64,000 nt of DNA, taken from assembly GCF_022376295.1 (NCBI RefSeq), contig NZ_CP060140.1, positions 3,600,356-3,664,355 of the forward strand, read 5' to 3'. This DNA is from Nodularia sphaerocarpa UHCC 0038 (GTDB taxonomy: Bacteria; Cyanobacteriota; Cyanobacteriia; Cyanobacteriales; Nostocaceae). Position numbers and translations under genes: made by a program. Numbering within the stretch: the stretch's first letter is position 1; each line of letters begins with the position of its first letter. The notes under the pieces were generated by a model. It was not told the DNA's origin. It was given only the letters and a program-made list of their open reading frames with translations, and made no database searches. Below are positions 25,809 to 34,662 of this stretch, piece by piece.

Positions 25809-27959
25809 ATGTATCTCTCTCTCTGGCCTGGTAAACCCTATCCTCTAGGAGCAACCTGGGATGGTAAAGGCACTAACTTTGCTCTATTTTCCGAAAACGC
25901 TACAAAAGTTGAATTGTGCCTGTTTGACCAGCAAGAGCGAGAAACCAGACTAACTCTCACAGAAATTAGTAATTTTACTTGGCATTGCTACGTTCCTTCT
26001 ATCGTCCCTGGTCAGCGATATGGATTTAGGGTACACGGTCCCTTTAACCCCCAAGAAGGGCATCGCTTTAACCCCAACAAGCTGCTGATAGACCCCTACG
26101 CCAAAGCACTGGACGGCGAAATTGGGTTTGGGGAAGAAATTTTTGGCTATCGTTGGGATGATCCTCAAGAAGATTTGGGATTTTCGGAACTGGATGACGC
26201 GCACCTTGTACCAAAAGCAGTGGTAGTGGATGAGTCCTTTGATTGGGAAGGGGATGAACTGCTGCAAATACCTTGGCACGAAACGGTAATTTATGAAACC
26301 CACGTCAAAGGTTTTACCAAGCTGCACAGAGAAATTCCTGCCAACCTACGAGGAACCTATGCTGGACTAGCTCATCCCGCCAGTATTTCTCATCTCCAGT
26401 CTCTGGGTGTGACAGCTGTAGAATTGATGCCCGTCCATCATTATTTAGCACATCCGCGACACTTAGTCGATACAGGGCTGAGAAATTATTGGGGTTATGA
26501 CTCTATCTGCTATCTGGCTCCATACCACGGCTACAGTGCCAATTCTGGTCATGGAGAGCAGGTAAAAGAATTTAAGCAGATGGTTAAGGCACTACACAAA
26601 GCCGGAATGGAGGTGATTTTAGATGTAGTTTACAACCATACAGGGGAAGGAAATAATTTAGGGCCGACCTTATCTCTGCGGGGTATAGATAATAAGTCTT
26701 ACTATCGCTTAATAGATGGTAACGCTCGTTATTATATGGACTTCACCGGCTGCGGTAATTCTTTGAATGTCCGCCATCCCCAGGTGCTGAAATTAATTAT
26801 GGATAGTCTGCGCTACTGGGTGCTGGAAATGCACGTTGATGGTTTCCGTTTTGACTTAGCTTCGGCTCTGGCGCGGGAACTCTACGCAGTTGACCGGCTG
26901 GCAGCTTTCTTTGATATTATTCACCAAGATCCGGTTTTAGCTGAGGTGAAATTGATTGCTGAACCTTGGGATGTGGGTGAAGGTGGCTATCAAGTGGGAG
27001 AATTTCCTCTGCTGTGGTCGGAATGGAATGGTAGGTATAGGGATACGGTGCGGGACTTTTGGCGCGGGGAAGATAGTAGTTTGGCAGAGTTTGCCTATCG
27101 ATTTACGGGTAGTTCTGACTTGTATCAGTTAAATGGACGCAATCCGAGCGCTAGTATTAACTTTATCACAGCCCATGATGGTTTTACTCTCAATGATTTA
27201 GTGAGTTACAACCACAAGCATAATGAGGCGAATGAGGAAAACAGTCGGGATGGGGAAAATCATAATCGCTCTTGGAACTGTGGCGCAGAAGGGGAAACGA
27301 ATGATCCGGTCATCCGCAAGTTACGGAAACAGCAACGGCGAAACTTTTTGGCTACTTTAATGCTTTCCCAAGGTGTCCCGATGCTGGTGATGGGTGACGA
27401 AATGGGGCGGAGTCAAGGGGGAAATAATAACGCCTATTGTCAAGATAATGAAGTTGCTTGGTTAGATTGGGATTTACCAGAAGAAAATGAAGCGCTGTTA
27501 GATTTCACTCGTCAGCTGATTGATTTTCGCCGCAAGCATCCAAGTTTCCGCAGACGCAAGTGGTTCCAAGGTAGAGCTATCCACGGTTCTGGGGTACATG
27601 ATATTGGTTGGTTCAATCCCGATGGAACGCAGATGACCGAAGAACAGTGGAATAAAGGTTTTACTAAGGCGATTGGGATTTTTATGAATGGTGAAGAAAT
27701 AGCGACTCCTGGACCACGGGGGGAACGAATTATGGATGATTCTTTCTTGTGGTTTTTTAATGCTCACCATGAAATGTTGGAGTTCGCTATTCCCAAAGGG
27801 TTACAGAGTTGGGAGTGGCTGACTATTATTGATACAACTAAGCCACGCTTTTTACAACATGGCAAACGTTATATTGATGATAAACCAATTTTAGTGGAGG
27901 GGCGATCGCTTGTGGTTTTACAGCGTTTGGGTCAAGTTTTATTTGAGGATAAACAATAA
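25809..27959 (+). CDS. glgX: Glycogen debranching enzyme GlgX
   Basis: 716-residue GH13 isoamylase-type enzyme that removes alpha-1,6 branches from limit glycogen after phosphorylase action. N-terminal CBM48-like domain (PYPLGATWDGKGTNFALFSENA), then the barrel with VVYNHTGEGN, nucleophile Asp349 in DGFRFDLASAL, acid/base Glu385 in IAEPWD, and Asp457 in TAHDG. Length is usual for GlgX. It stands alone; a different type of debranching enzyme is encoded at 51027-53024. Confidence 0.96.
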   Translation: MYLSLWPGKPYPLGATWDGKGTNFALFSENATKVELCLFDQQERETRLTLTEISNFTWHCYVPSIVPGQRYGFRVHGPFNPQEGHRFNPNKLLIDPYAKALDGEIGFGEEIFGYRWDDPQEDLGFSELDDAHLVPKAVVVDESFDWEGDELLQIPWHETVIYETHVKGFTKLHREIPANLRGTYAGLAHPASISHLQSLGVTAVELMPVHHYLAHPRHLVDTGLRNYWGYDSICYLAPYHGYSANSGHGEQVKEFKQMVKALHKAGMEVILDVVYNHTGEGNNLGPTLSLRGIDNKSYYRLIDGNARYYMDFTGCGNSLNVRHPQVLKLIMDSLRYWVLEMHVDGFRFDLASALARELYAVDRLAAFFDIIHQDPVLAEVKLIAEPWDVGEGGYQVGEFPLLWSEWNGRYRDTVRDFWRGEDSSLAEFAYRFTGSSDLYQLNGRNPSASINFITAHDGFTLNDLVSYNHKHNEANEENSRDGENHNRSWNCGAEGETNDPVIRKLRKQQRRNFLATLMLSQGVPMLVMGDEMGRSQGGNNNAYCQDNEVAWLDWDLPEENEALLDFTRQLIDFRRKHPSFRRRKWFQGRAIHGSGVHDIGWFNPDGTQMTEEQWNKGFTKAIGIFMNGEEIATPGPRGERIMDDSFLWFFNAHHEMLEFAIPKGLQSWEWLTIIDTTKPRFLQHGKRYIDDKPILVEGRSLVVLQRLGQVLFEDKQ

Positions 27960-28318
27960 TTAGACATCCCAGACAGAGAATGTAGAGAAGTTCCAGGGAA
28001 CCTCTCTACAAGGGTTTTGCAAAAAGCTAAATCCCCGATTGTTTCATGTTTGGCAATCTATCAACCCGGTGATAAAAGCTGACATCTAAACTTAGAAAGT
28101 AGTATTGTTAACTAATATAGCTATTCATACTTCAATAGTAGGGGCATATTGCAATATGCCTATACAAGAATTATTCGACCACAGATAAACACAGATAATA
28201 TAGATAATATAGATAATATAGTAGCTAGCAGACTAGGAAATGCTATAGTGATTTTTAAATTTTATTTTTATTTTCAGGACAAACCCGTTCTTTCGTTAAA
28301 ACATAGTTAAATAGTTAA
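27960..28318. other. Repeat-bearing intergenic region after glgX
   Basis: Holds a diverged copy of the TGTAGAGA palindrome (27981-28010, followed by CAAGGGTTTTGC), a perfect 18-base palindrome with half GGCATATTG (28143-28160), a CACAGATAAACACAGATAA run and three tandem AGATAATAT units (28193-28219). No gene seen; the last 50 bases should hold the promoter of the HAD gene. Confidence 0.65.
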
Positions 28319-29026
28319 ATGTTTAGAAGCATTAAGGCATTGAATGTGTTATCAAGTTACCGAGCCGTAATTTTTGATATGGATGGTTTGCTTTTTGATA
28401 CGGAAAGTATTGCGCGATGGGCTTGGAAACAAGCTCTCAAAGATCATGGCTATATCATGAGCGATGATTTATATATGGAGTTTGTCGGGCGAGATTTGTC
28501 ATGGCGGGAAAAGTTACTCAAAAAAATCTACGGGGACAATCTCCCTTTTGAGTCTGTGACAGTGCAACGCATCGCAATTGGTGATGAGCGAGAATTGCGA
28601 GAAGGTTTACCAATGAAACCAGGGGTTTTAGATTTGCTTTATGGACTCAGTGACTTGGGTGTGAAGATTGCATTAGCTACGGGTACGGCTCGAACTAGAG
28701 CTATCCGACGTTTGACGAATGCGGGGATTAATCAATATTTTCCTACAATTGTGACGAGTGAAGATGTGGCTGCGGGTAAACCAGCACCAGATATTTTTTT
28801 GGAAGCTAGTCGTCGCCTGAATATTAATCCTGTGCAGTGTGTGGTTTTTGAAGATTCTGTTGTGGGTGTGGAAGCGGCTTTTCAAGCGGGGATGTGTGCC
28901 ATTATGGTTCCCGATATCGAAGCACCATCTGCTGAAATTAGACGTTTGGCTTATCGAGTCTTGGACTCTCTGGAACAAACAAGGGAATTATTAGCAGAAC
29001 TATTTGGAGAACCCATTAAATATTAA
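28319..29026 (+). CDS. HAD-family phosphatase (beta-phosphoglucomutase-like)
   Basis: 235 residues, HAD superfamily subfamily IA variant with a helical cap. Nucleophile Asp20 and acid Asp22 in VIFDMDGLLFDTES, motif II ALATGT, motif III Lys in AAGKPAPD and motif IV VFEDSVVGVEAA are intact. Such proteins dephosphorylate sugar phosphates, phosphoglycolate or related small metabolites; the substrate cannot be told. It lies between glgX and the molybdate regulator, convergent with the latter. Confidence 0.9.
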   Translation: MFRSIKALNVLSSYRAVIFDMDGLLFDTESIARWAWKQALKDHGYIMSDDLYMEFVGRDLSWREKLLKKIYGDNLPFESVTVQRIAIGDERELREGLPMKPGVLDLLYGLSDLGVKIALATGTARTRAIRRLTNAGINQYFPTIVTSEDVAAGKPAPDIFLEASRRLNINPVQCVVFEDSVVGVEAAFQAGMCAIMVPDIEAPSAEIRRLAYRVLDSLEQTRELLAELFGEPIKY

Positions 29027-29043
29027 ACATTAGAAATTACGAA

Positions 29044-30183
29044 TTATTGAGGCTCAATTGTGGCGACTACTTCCCCAGTTTGACTGGTATTATAACCCCC
29101 GATGGCCTCTAGCTGTGAGAGTACTCGCCGATGTCCTAATGTGCCAAGTAGTTTTTGTACGGGGGCTTCATCTAGATATGGCTTGAGAACTACTAAATCA
29201 TATCGTGATTGTTGTAAGGGGATGAATCCTAACCCGAAGGCGGCGGCTACAGATGCAGTGCTGATACCGGATGAAACTTTGCCGATGGCTACTGCTTGGG
29301 CTACTTCTAGATGTCCGTTGACAATTTGCTCAAATCCTTTGACAGATGTAAATGGTATACTTGCATCTTGGAGCGATCGCTCTAATACTTGGCGACTCCC
29401 TGAACCTGTTTCGCGGTTAACAATGGTGACACCTGTTTGGGCTAAGTCTGCAATAGTTTTTAATCCCAGTGGATTATTTGGCTGTGTCAGCATTCCCTCT
29501 TCCCAAACGCCGAGGTTAATTAATACAGCCGCCGTATCTTTGAGAACCTCACGCACAAAGGGAGTATTATATTCTCCAGTTTGGGGGTCATACAGATGCA
29601 TTCCTGCAAAGTGAACTTCTCCCCGGCGCAGTCGATGCAATGCCGTCATACTGTTATCTAATGTCCAGTGTACTCTGAGATTGGGATGCCAACGTTCAGC
29701 AGCCCGCGCCCATAAGGATAAAGCTGGCGCACAACCTGCTAATATCACTGTGGAATGCAGATTTCCGGGGTCATCTAGTAACTTGACGACCATTGTATTT
29801 GTACCGGGTAGGCGATCGCCTTCGCCATCAGCTGGTATCATCTCTGTACGAAAAGCATTTTGACCAATTAAGGGATGAGCAATCCATTGATTACCAACTT
29901 GAGCCAAAATCAGCCGCAGACGCTGACCTAATGGCACATTATAGGCGGGAACGGCTGCTATTTCTGGTAAATCCTGCTCTAACCAAAATAAATCTTCCAC
30001 TTGACAACCCAAGGCTTTCGCCAAGCGCAGGGCTATAGTAGTTGATGGTGCATATTGTCCCGACTCGACACCGCTAATCGTTTGCCGGGTAACATTAGCC
30101 AAGCTAGCCAAATCTTGCTGACTCATACCCAAGCGGATTCTCGTTTGTTTTAATTTATTGCGAAGTTCGTCCTGTTTTACCAC
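29044..30183 (-). CDS. HTH regulator with periplasmic-binding-protein-like domain (probable molybdate sensor)
   Basis: 379 residues. An XRE-type helix-turn-helix (about 6-65: RLGMSQQDLASLANVTRQTISGVE) is joined to a substrate-binding domain of the ModA-like type (about 95-365, with HSTVILAGCAPALSLWA, TIVNRETGSGSRQVLE and SVAAAFGLGFIPLQQ). This arrangement is known for regulators that sense molybdate or a Mo cofactor. It is transcribed in the same direction as modBC and modA and lies downstream of them, separated by a region carrying a molbindin gene remnant. That context supports control of molybdate uptake; ligand identity is inference. Confidence 0.85.
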   Translation of the reverse strand: MVKQDELRNKLKQTRIRLGMSQQDLASLANVTRQTISGVESGQYAPSTTIALRLAKALGCQVEDLFWLEQDLPEIAAVPAYNVPLGQRLRLILAQVGNQWIAHPLIGQNAFRTEMIPADGEGDRLPGTNTMVVKLLDDPGNLHSTVILAGCAPALSLWARAAERWHPNLRVHWTLDNSMTALHRLRRGEVHFAGMHLYDPQTGEYNTPFVREVLKDTAAVLINLGVWEEGMLTQPNNPLGLKTIADLAQTGVTIVNRETGSGSRQVLERSLQDASIPFTSVKGFEQIVNGHLEVAQAVAIGKVSSGISTASVAAAFGLGFIPLQQSRYDLVVLKPYLDEAPVQKLLGTLGHRRVLSQLEAIGGYNTSQTGEVVATIEPQ

Positions 30184-30270
30184 GTCTTAGCTACTGAATT
30201 TTTGCAGTTATCCCTTATTTAAAGTAGCGTGAACAGGTTAGCTGCGATCCAATAATTTTCGTTTAAGGAG

Positions 30271-30300
30271 TGTAGAGACGTTCCATGGAACGTCTCTACA
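30271..30300. repeat. Perfect 30-bp palindrome, copy adjoining the molbindin remnant
   Basis: Perfect inverted repeat with half TGTAGAGACGTTCCA. It is followed by TTTAAATTCATATTTGGTTT and GCAACGCC, the same right-hand arm as in the element at 15301-15418. An identical palindrome is at 42113-42142; related ones at 12285, 15356 and 27981. Confidence 0.9.
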
Positions 30301-30324
30301 TTTAAATTCATATTTGGTTTCAGC

Positions 30325-30459
30325 AACGCCGAAATTGCGCCTGGAGTTGAAGTTACCTCGATTATTACCAAATCTTCTTACGAAAGTATGGGTATAGAAG
30401 TCGGTAAAGAAGTGTATGCAATTGTGAAATCAACTGATGTTTTGATTGGTGTTGATTAA
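30325..30459 (+). pseudogene. 5'-truncated molbindin (Mop) gene
   Basis: The reading frame NAEIAPGVEVTSIITKSS...GKEVYAIVKSTDVLIGVD, ending with TAA at 30457, is the C-terminal two thirds of a Mop/TOBE molybdate-binding domain (full molbindin is about 65-70 residues). The usual N-terminal SARNxLxG motif is missing: the frame continues upstream directly into the dispersed palindrome element (30271-30320), with no start codon before a stop at 30253. So a repeat insertion or associated deletion has removed the 5' end. Its place between the molybdate regulator and modBC, on the opposite strand, supports a lost molybdate-storage gene. Confidence 0.75.
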
Positions 30460-30489
30460 AATTTCTTACATAATATCCAAATCCAATTT

Positions 30490-30710
30490 TTAACCTCACC
30501 CCGCCGAAGAAGTTGCGTCAAAGTCTCCCCTCTCCTTACTTTCGCGTAGCGTCTCCCTCTTCTCCCAAAGGGAGAGGCTAACGCCAAGGGAGAAGGAGAG
30601 GGGTTGGGGGTGAGGTTGGTGTATTTTATTAAATCCGCAGTTTGTAGTGAGGACTTCAGTCCTCATGAGCGTCAGGGAAAACAGGACTAAAGTCCTGACT
30701 ACGAGCGAAT
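30490..30710. repeat. Composite dispersed repeats beside modBC
   Basis: CCTCACCCC...GGGGTTGGGGGTGAGG forms a long interrupted inverted repeat (30493-30619) with internal GCGTAGCGTCTCC and GGGAGAGGCTAACGCC parts; after it come two oppositely oriented copies of the GTAGTCAGGACTTTAGTCC repeat (30646-30706). The latter abuts the modBC stop codon at 30714 and could act as a terminator-like hairpin for that transcript. Confidence 0.7.
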
Positions 30711-30713
30711 ATT

Positions 30714-32522
30714 CTACTGTTGCATTAAAAATAGTTTATTCATATCTAAACGCACATACCAAGGGAAAGGCTTGTCTTTGATATTCGCCCATTTTTCTTT
30801 AAATACTTCTGCCTGTAGGTGGTAATCATGACTGTGATTTAATGAATTATGCAGTCGTAAATACAACGTCATCCGGTGCGGTGTTTCCCTTGTTCTGACT
30901 AACCAACAGGGAAAGGTATTCTCTGTATTTGGGTCGCTTGTAAAGCTGAGATGATGGGCGCGAATGCCTATATAAGCTGGTGACTGGGGTAAAGGTTCCA
31001 TCACTTTTAGGGTGCAGTCCCAATCTAAAGCTGCTATTTCATTAGAAGATAATACTTTTACTGGGGAAAAGTTTTTGCAACCTGTTAACTGTGCAACAGT
31101 GTAAGTATTGGGATGGTCGAAAATATTTTGTTTATCATCGTTAGCAATAATTTGTCCTTGGGACATGACCAACAATTGTTGACAGACTTCATAAGCTTCT
31201 TCTAAATTATGGGTAACAAATAGTGTCACTCCTGGATATGTGCTGAGGGTTTCAATTAATTGTTCTTGTAATTGGTGGCGCAGATATGTATCCAGGGCTG
31301 AAAATGGTTCATCTAATAGTAATGCTTCTGGTTTAATTGCTAAAGCTCTAGCTAAGGCTACTCTTTGTTGCTGTCCTCCCGAAAGTTGATGAGGATAGCG
31401 ATTTTCTAATCCTTCTAACTGCACTGCTAGAAGTTGCGCCTGTACCTGTTGCTTAATTGCTAATGTTGATAAGCCTTGAGGTAAGCCAAAGGCGATATTT
31501 TGCATGACAGTCAGATGTGGGAATAAAGCATAATTCTGCATTAAGAAACCAATGCGGCGATCGCGTGAAGGCAAATTAATTCTTTGTTCAGAATCAAATA
31601 ACACTCGCCCATTTAAAACAATACGTCCTTTTGTGGGTGTTTCGATGCCAGCAATGCAGCGCAAAATCATACTTTTACCAGCACCAGAACCTCCCAAAAA
31701 TCCCAAGGTATTACTATCGCCGCTAAAACATACCTGCAATCTAAAGCCTGGAAGTTGTTTTTTTATATCTACGAATAATCCTGATAAATCAGTTTTATTA
31801 GAAATTTGACATATCTGGTATTCTTGATTTGTTAGTCCTTGGGGTAATTGGGAATTTTGTGGTTTTCGCTTTTCCCGTTTTTCTTGCCAAAGGTTAACTG
31901 CTATAATCCCAGATAAAGAAATACTCATGATGGCGATCGCCCAAAACCAAGCTTCATTCATCGCGCCAGCTTCTACAGCAAAATAAATTGCCATCGGGAT
32001 GGTTTGAGTTTGTCCGGGGATATTACCAGCTAACATTAACGTAGCTCCAAATTCACCCAAAGCCCGCGCAAAAGCTAAACTTGTGGCTGCAACAATTCCG
32101 GGAAATGCTAAGGGTAAACTAATCCGCCAAAAGATGGTTGATTCTGATGCACCAAGGGTTCTGGCTACGCGTAAAAGATTTCCATCAATTTGTTCAAAGG
32201 CTCCCAAGGCTGTTTTATACATTATAGGAAATGCTACCACTGTCGCGGCGATCGCTGCACCATACCAGGTAAAGACAATGCTAAAATCTAAAGGCTGCAT
32301 GAGTTTACCTACAGGGCCATTCCTCCCAAAAAATAACAGTAGTAAAAATCCCACAACTGTAGGCGGTAAAATCAAAGGAGCGACAAAAATTCCTTCAATT
32401 AATGATTTGGCTTTACCTCGATATCCTAACATCCAGTAAGCTGACCAAATCCCTAAAAAAAAGGTAATAAATGTGGCTAATAAAGAAGTTTTTAGTGATA
32501 TCCAAAGAGGAGATAAATCCAT
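30714..32522 (-). CDS. modBC: Fused molybdate ABC transporter permease and ATPase
   Basis: 602-residue fusion of ModB and ModC, the form known from Anabaena-type cyanobacteria. Residues 1-215: about five membrane helices with the permease EAA loop (VARTLGASESTIFWRISLPLAFPG). Residues about 250-480: ATPase with Walker A GGSGAGKS, signature LSGGQQQRVALARAL, Walker B LLLDEPFSALD and switch His in FVTHNLEEA. The C-terminal part (about 485-602) is a shortened regulatory TOBE-like region. With ModA (gene 144 bases upstream, same strand) it imports molybdate, needed for nitrate reductase and nitrogenase. Confidence 0.95.
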   Translation of the reverse strand: MDLSPLWISLKTSLLATFITFFLGIWSAYWMLGYRGKAKSLIEGIFVAPLILPPTVVGFLLLLFFGRNGPVGKLMQPLDFSIVFTWYGAAIAATVVAFPIMYKTALGAFEQIDGNLLRVARTLGASESTIFWRISLPLAFPGIVAATSLAFARALGEFGATLMLAGNIPGQTQTIPMAIYFAVEAGAMNEAWFWAIAIMSISLSGIIAVNLWQEKREKRKPQNSQLPQGLTNQEYQICQISNKTDLSGLFVDIKKQLPGFRLQVCFSGDSNTLGFLGGSGAGKSMILRCIAGIETPTKGRIVLNGRVLFDSEQRINLPSRDRRIGFLMQNYALFPHLTVMQNIAFGLPQGLSTLAIKQQVQAQLLAVQLEGLENRYPHQLSGGQQQRVALARALAIKPEALLLDEPFSALDTYLRHQLQEQLIETLSTYPGVTLFVTHNLEEAYEVCQQLLVMSQGQIIANDDKQNIFDHPNTYTVAQLTGCKNFSPVKVLSSNEIAALDWDCTLKVMEPLPQSPAYIGIRAHHLSFTSDPNTENTFPCWLVRTRETPHRMTLYLRLHNSLNHSHDYHLQAEVFKEKWANIKDKPFPWYVRLDMNKLFLMQQ

Positions 32523-32666
32523 AATATTGTTCAGTAATTCGTACTTTGTCTGGAATTAGGGACTTACAAATAAAAAAATATCCCACAAATTCTTGTGGAG
32601 GGGGCAAAGATGCCCTCTAATGAACGCGCGCAGCGTCTTGAAAGAAGCAAGATGGAAATGCTGCTA

Positions 32667-33461
32667 TTAATTCACAATAAAACCGTATTTTTTGAGGATT
32701 GTTTTGGCTTGATTACTAGATAAAAATTCGACAAATTCTTTGGCAGTAGGAATATTTTTACTGCTTTTAATTACTGCCATTGGATAAACAATTGCAGAGT
32801 GATATTTTTCATCAGCAGCAACTACAACTTTAACTTTCTGGGATATTTTGGCATCTGTGGCGTAAACTAAGCCCGCATCGGCGTTACCACTTTCTACTGC
32901 TGCTAAAACTTGACGCACATTGTTAGCCAAAACTAATTTAGATTTTATTTTATCAAAAATTCCCAATTTCTTGAATACTTGGTCGGCATATTGTCCTGCG
33001 GGTACGCTTCTGGGTTCTCCTACAGCAATTCTCTTAATTCTGGCATCTGTTAAATTGAAAAAGCTATTAATGCCTGTAGTGTTATTCGGCACAATCAAGA
33101 CTAAGCGGTTAGTTGCTAGGTTGGTACGAGTACCTGGAACTAAAAGTCCTTTTTGCTCTAATGCATCTACTTGTCTTCTAGCGGCGGAAATAAAGATATC
33201 TGCTGGCGCACCCTGCTCAATTTGTTGTTGTAATGCTCCAGAAGCCCCAAAGTTATATCTAATATTGACCTTTGGTTGACTTTGTTGGTAAAGGGGCTGA
33301 ATTTCTTCTAGTGCATCTTTTAAACTAGCAGCCGCAGATACCAATAAATTGGCGTTTGACTGTGCTACTAAGGGAGTGGGAGTAATTAAGGGTAAGGCGA
33401 CGGCTAAGAAACAGCTAGTAACTGCGATACCAATCAAGGCAAACATCTGTTTTTTATTCAT
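32667..33461 (-). CDS. modA: Molybdate-binding periplasmic protein
   Basis: 264 residues with an N-terminal signal peptide (hydrophobic about 7-32, cleavage likely after a VAQS-type site) and the ModA sequence LLVSAAASLKDALEEI, IRYNFGASGALQQQIEQGAPADIFISA, NRLVLIVPNN, RIAVGEPRSVPAGQYA and ESGNADAGLVYATDA. It captures molybdate or tungstate in the periplasm and delivers it to the ModBC fusion encoded 144 bases downstream. Its 5' region (33497-33590) resembles that of the TauE/SafE gene. Confidence 0.95.
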   Translation of the reverse strand: MNKKQMFALIGIAVTSCFLAVALPLITPTPLVAQSNANLLVSAAASLKDALEEIQPLYQQSQPKVNIRYNFGASGALQQQIEQGAPADIFISAARRQVDALEQKGLLVPGTRTNLATNRLVLIVPNNTTGINSFFNLTDARIKRIAVGEPRSVPAGQYADQVFKKLGIFDKIKSKLVLANNVRQVLAAVESGNADAGLVYATDAKISQKVKVVVAADEKYHSAIVYPMAVIKSSKNIPTAKEFVEFLSSNQAKTILKKYGFIVN

Positions 33462-33496
33462 ATTTTTATTTTTGCTGTGTAATTAAAGTTTTAAGG

Positions 33497-33590
33497 TTGC
33501 TATAAAGCTGCTTGTTTGTATTTACACATGAACTAAATTTTAATTCTGTAGCAAGGATAACTGACGTAATGCCAGAATATATGCTTTTTA
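33497..33590 (-). promoter_or_regulatory. Upstream region of modA, duplicated before the TauE gene
   Basis: Three blocks are shared with 34568-34662 in the same order: TTGCTATAAAGCTGCTTGT through TTTACACAT (33497-33529), TAATTCTGTAGC (33541-33552) and ATGCCAGAATATATGC (33569-33584). Spacing between blocks is nearly kept. Since coding sequence differs, the match points to a common promoter/operator or leader RNA. The block lies 36 bases before the modA start. Confidence 0.7.
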
Positions 33591-33591
33591 G

Positions 33592-33629
33592 AAATAAAAC
33601 CCAGTCTTTGTACAAGCATCAGGACTGGG
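33592..33629 (-). terminator. Terminator of the TauE/SafE gene
   Basis: Read on the minus strand, CCCAGTC and GACTGGG form a 7-bp stem with a 16-base loop, followed by TTTTATTTC. It lies about 80 bases after the stop codon of the TauE gene and before the modA upstream region, so the two genes are separate transcripts. Confidence 0.7.
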
Positions 33630-33708
33630 CGATGTACTCAAACCTAGTGTTTTCCGTAAATTTGGCTTTTTAGCAAGTTATTTTACTTAAAACCAAAATT
33701 CTTGCTAT

Positions 33709-34554
33709 TTAGGCGGCATGAGATTTCGCTTTGTGAAATACCCGAAATGCAGAGATATTTAAAATTACCCCTAAGATGATTTTCAGTATGGGTACGGGAA
33801 TAATACCCACCAGCATTCCCCCAATGATGGCTCCAATAATTGAGCCAACCCCCATCGGGGCGACGGTATTTTTCCAGATTGTGCGATTCCTACGGAGCGC
33901 TTCGCTATCGCGAAAAGCGCCTCTACTGGCATATTTAATTACCCCAACTAGCACAGTGGGGAAGCTAATCAATAGGCTAGCTGTGCCGGCTGTGCGAATA
34001 TCTACACCAAAGGCAAAAACTAAGGTAGGAATAATCACTTCACCCCCAGCAACCCCCAGTAAACTGCTAACTAATCCAATAGCTAACCCAAACAGAATAC
34101 CTGCGGGTATGTTCCAGGATGCAGGTAGCAAGGCTGGTATTTCTTGGGGGAGAAAAGCCTCAATTATCAAGGCGATACCAATGATTACCAATAGCCAGAG
34201 AATAATTCGCTCTAGCTGTTCGTTGGAAAGTCTGCTGGCCATTGTCGCCCCAAAAAAGGCTGTAATGACTGCTCCAGCAATTAACGAAAGGATGACTGGT
34301 AGCAAAGGAATTACTAAATCGAAGGAAAGCAGGCTACCTCGAATTGCTAAGGATGCAGCAATTGATATCAAGCTCACTGCAAGATTTACAGGTACGGCTT
34401 GCTGTGCTGAATAGCCCAATATGCTGGCTAGCACTGGTAGGCGAAATTCTGCACCTCCCAAGCCAATTAGCCCTCCTAATATCCCGATGGGTACTGAGTA
34501 AAGAAAGGATAATTGGAAACGGCGTACTTGTGCAGAGGAATTATTCTGTTTCAT
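33709..34554 (-). CDS. TauE/SafE family anion permease
   Basis: 281 residues with eight predicted membrane helices and the family repeats GILGGLIGLGGAEFRLPVL near the N-terminus and GLVSSLLGVAGGEVIIPTLVF in the middle. The family exports or imports sulfur-containing anions (sulfite, sulfoacetate, taurine, sulfate). Here its 5' region is a near copy of the modA upstream region, hinting at joint control with molybdate uptake; an oxyanion substrate such as sulfate, sulfite or molybdate is possible but unproven. Confidence 0.9.
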   Translation of the reverse strand: MKQNNSSAQVRRFQLSFLYSVPIGILGGLIGLGGAEFRLPVLASILGYSAQQAVPVNLAVSLISIAASLAIRGSLLSFDLVIPLLPVILSLIAGAVITAFFGATMASRLSNEQLERIILWLLVIIGIALIIEAFLPQEIPALLPASWNIPAGILFGLAIGLVSSLLGVAGGEVIIPTLVFAFGVDIRTAGTASLLISFPTVLVGVIKYASRGAFRDSEALRRNRTIWKNTVAPMGVGSIIGAIIGGMLVGIIPVPILKIILGVILNISAFRVFHKAKSHAA

Positions 34555-34567
34555 TGTTCTTATGGAA

Positions 34568-34662
34568 TTGCTATAAAGCTACTTGTTTGTATTTACACAT
34601 AAAGTCAGTTGTAATTCTGTAGCCAGTTTAGCTAACATGATGCCAAAATAAATGCGTTTAGA
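34568..34662 (-). promoter_or_regulatory. Upstream region of the TauE gene, duplicate of modA upstream region
   Basis: Matches 33497-33590 in three ordered blocks: TTGCTATAAAGCTACTTGT through TTTACACAT (34568-34600), TAATTCTGTAGC (34612-34623) and ATGCCAAAATAAATGC (34640-34655). It begins 14 bases before the TauE start codon. Confidence 0.7.

Noticed and set aside
30184..30713. A further mod gene between the regulator and modBC
   Set aside because: Only the C-terminal Mop fragment can be read; the rest is dispersed repeats.
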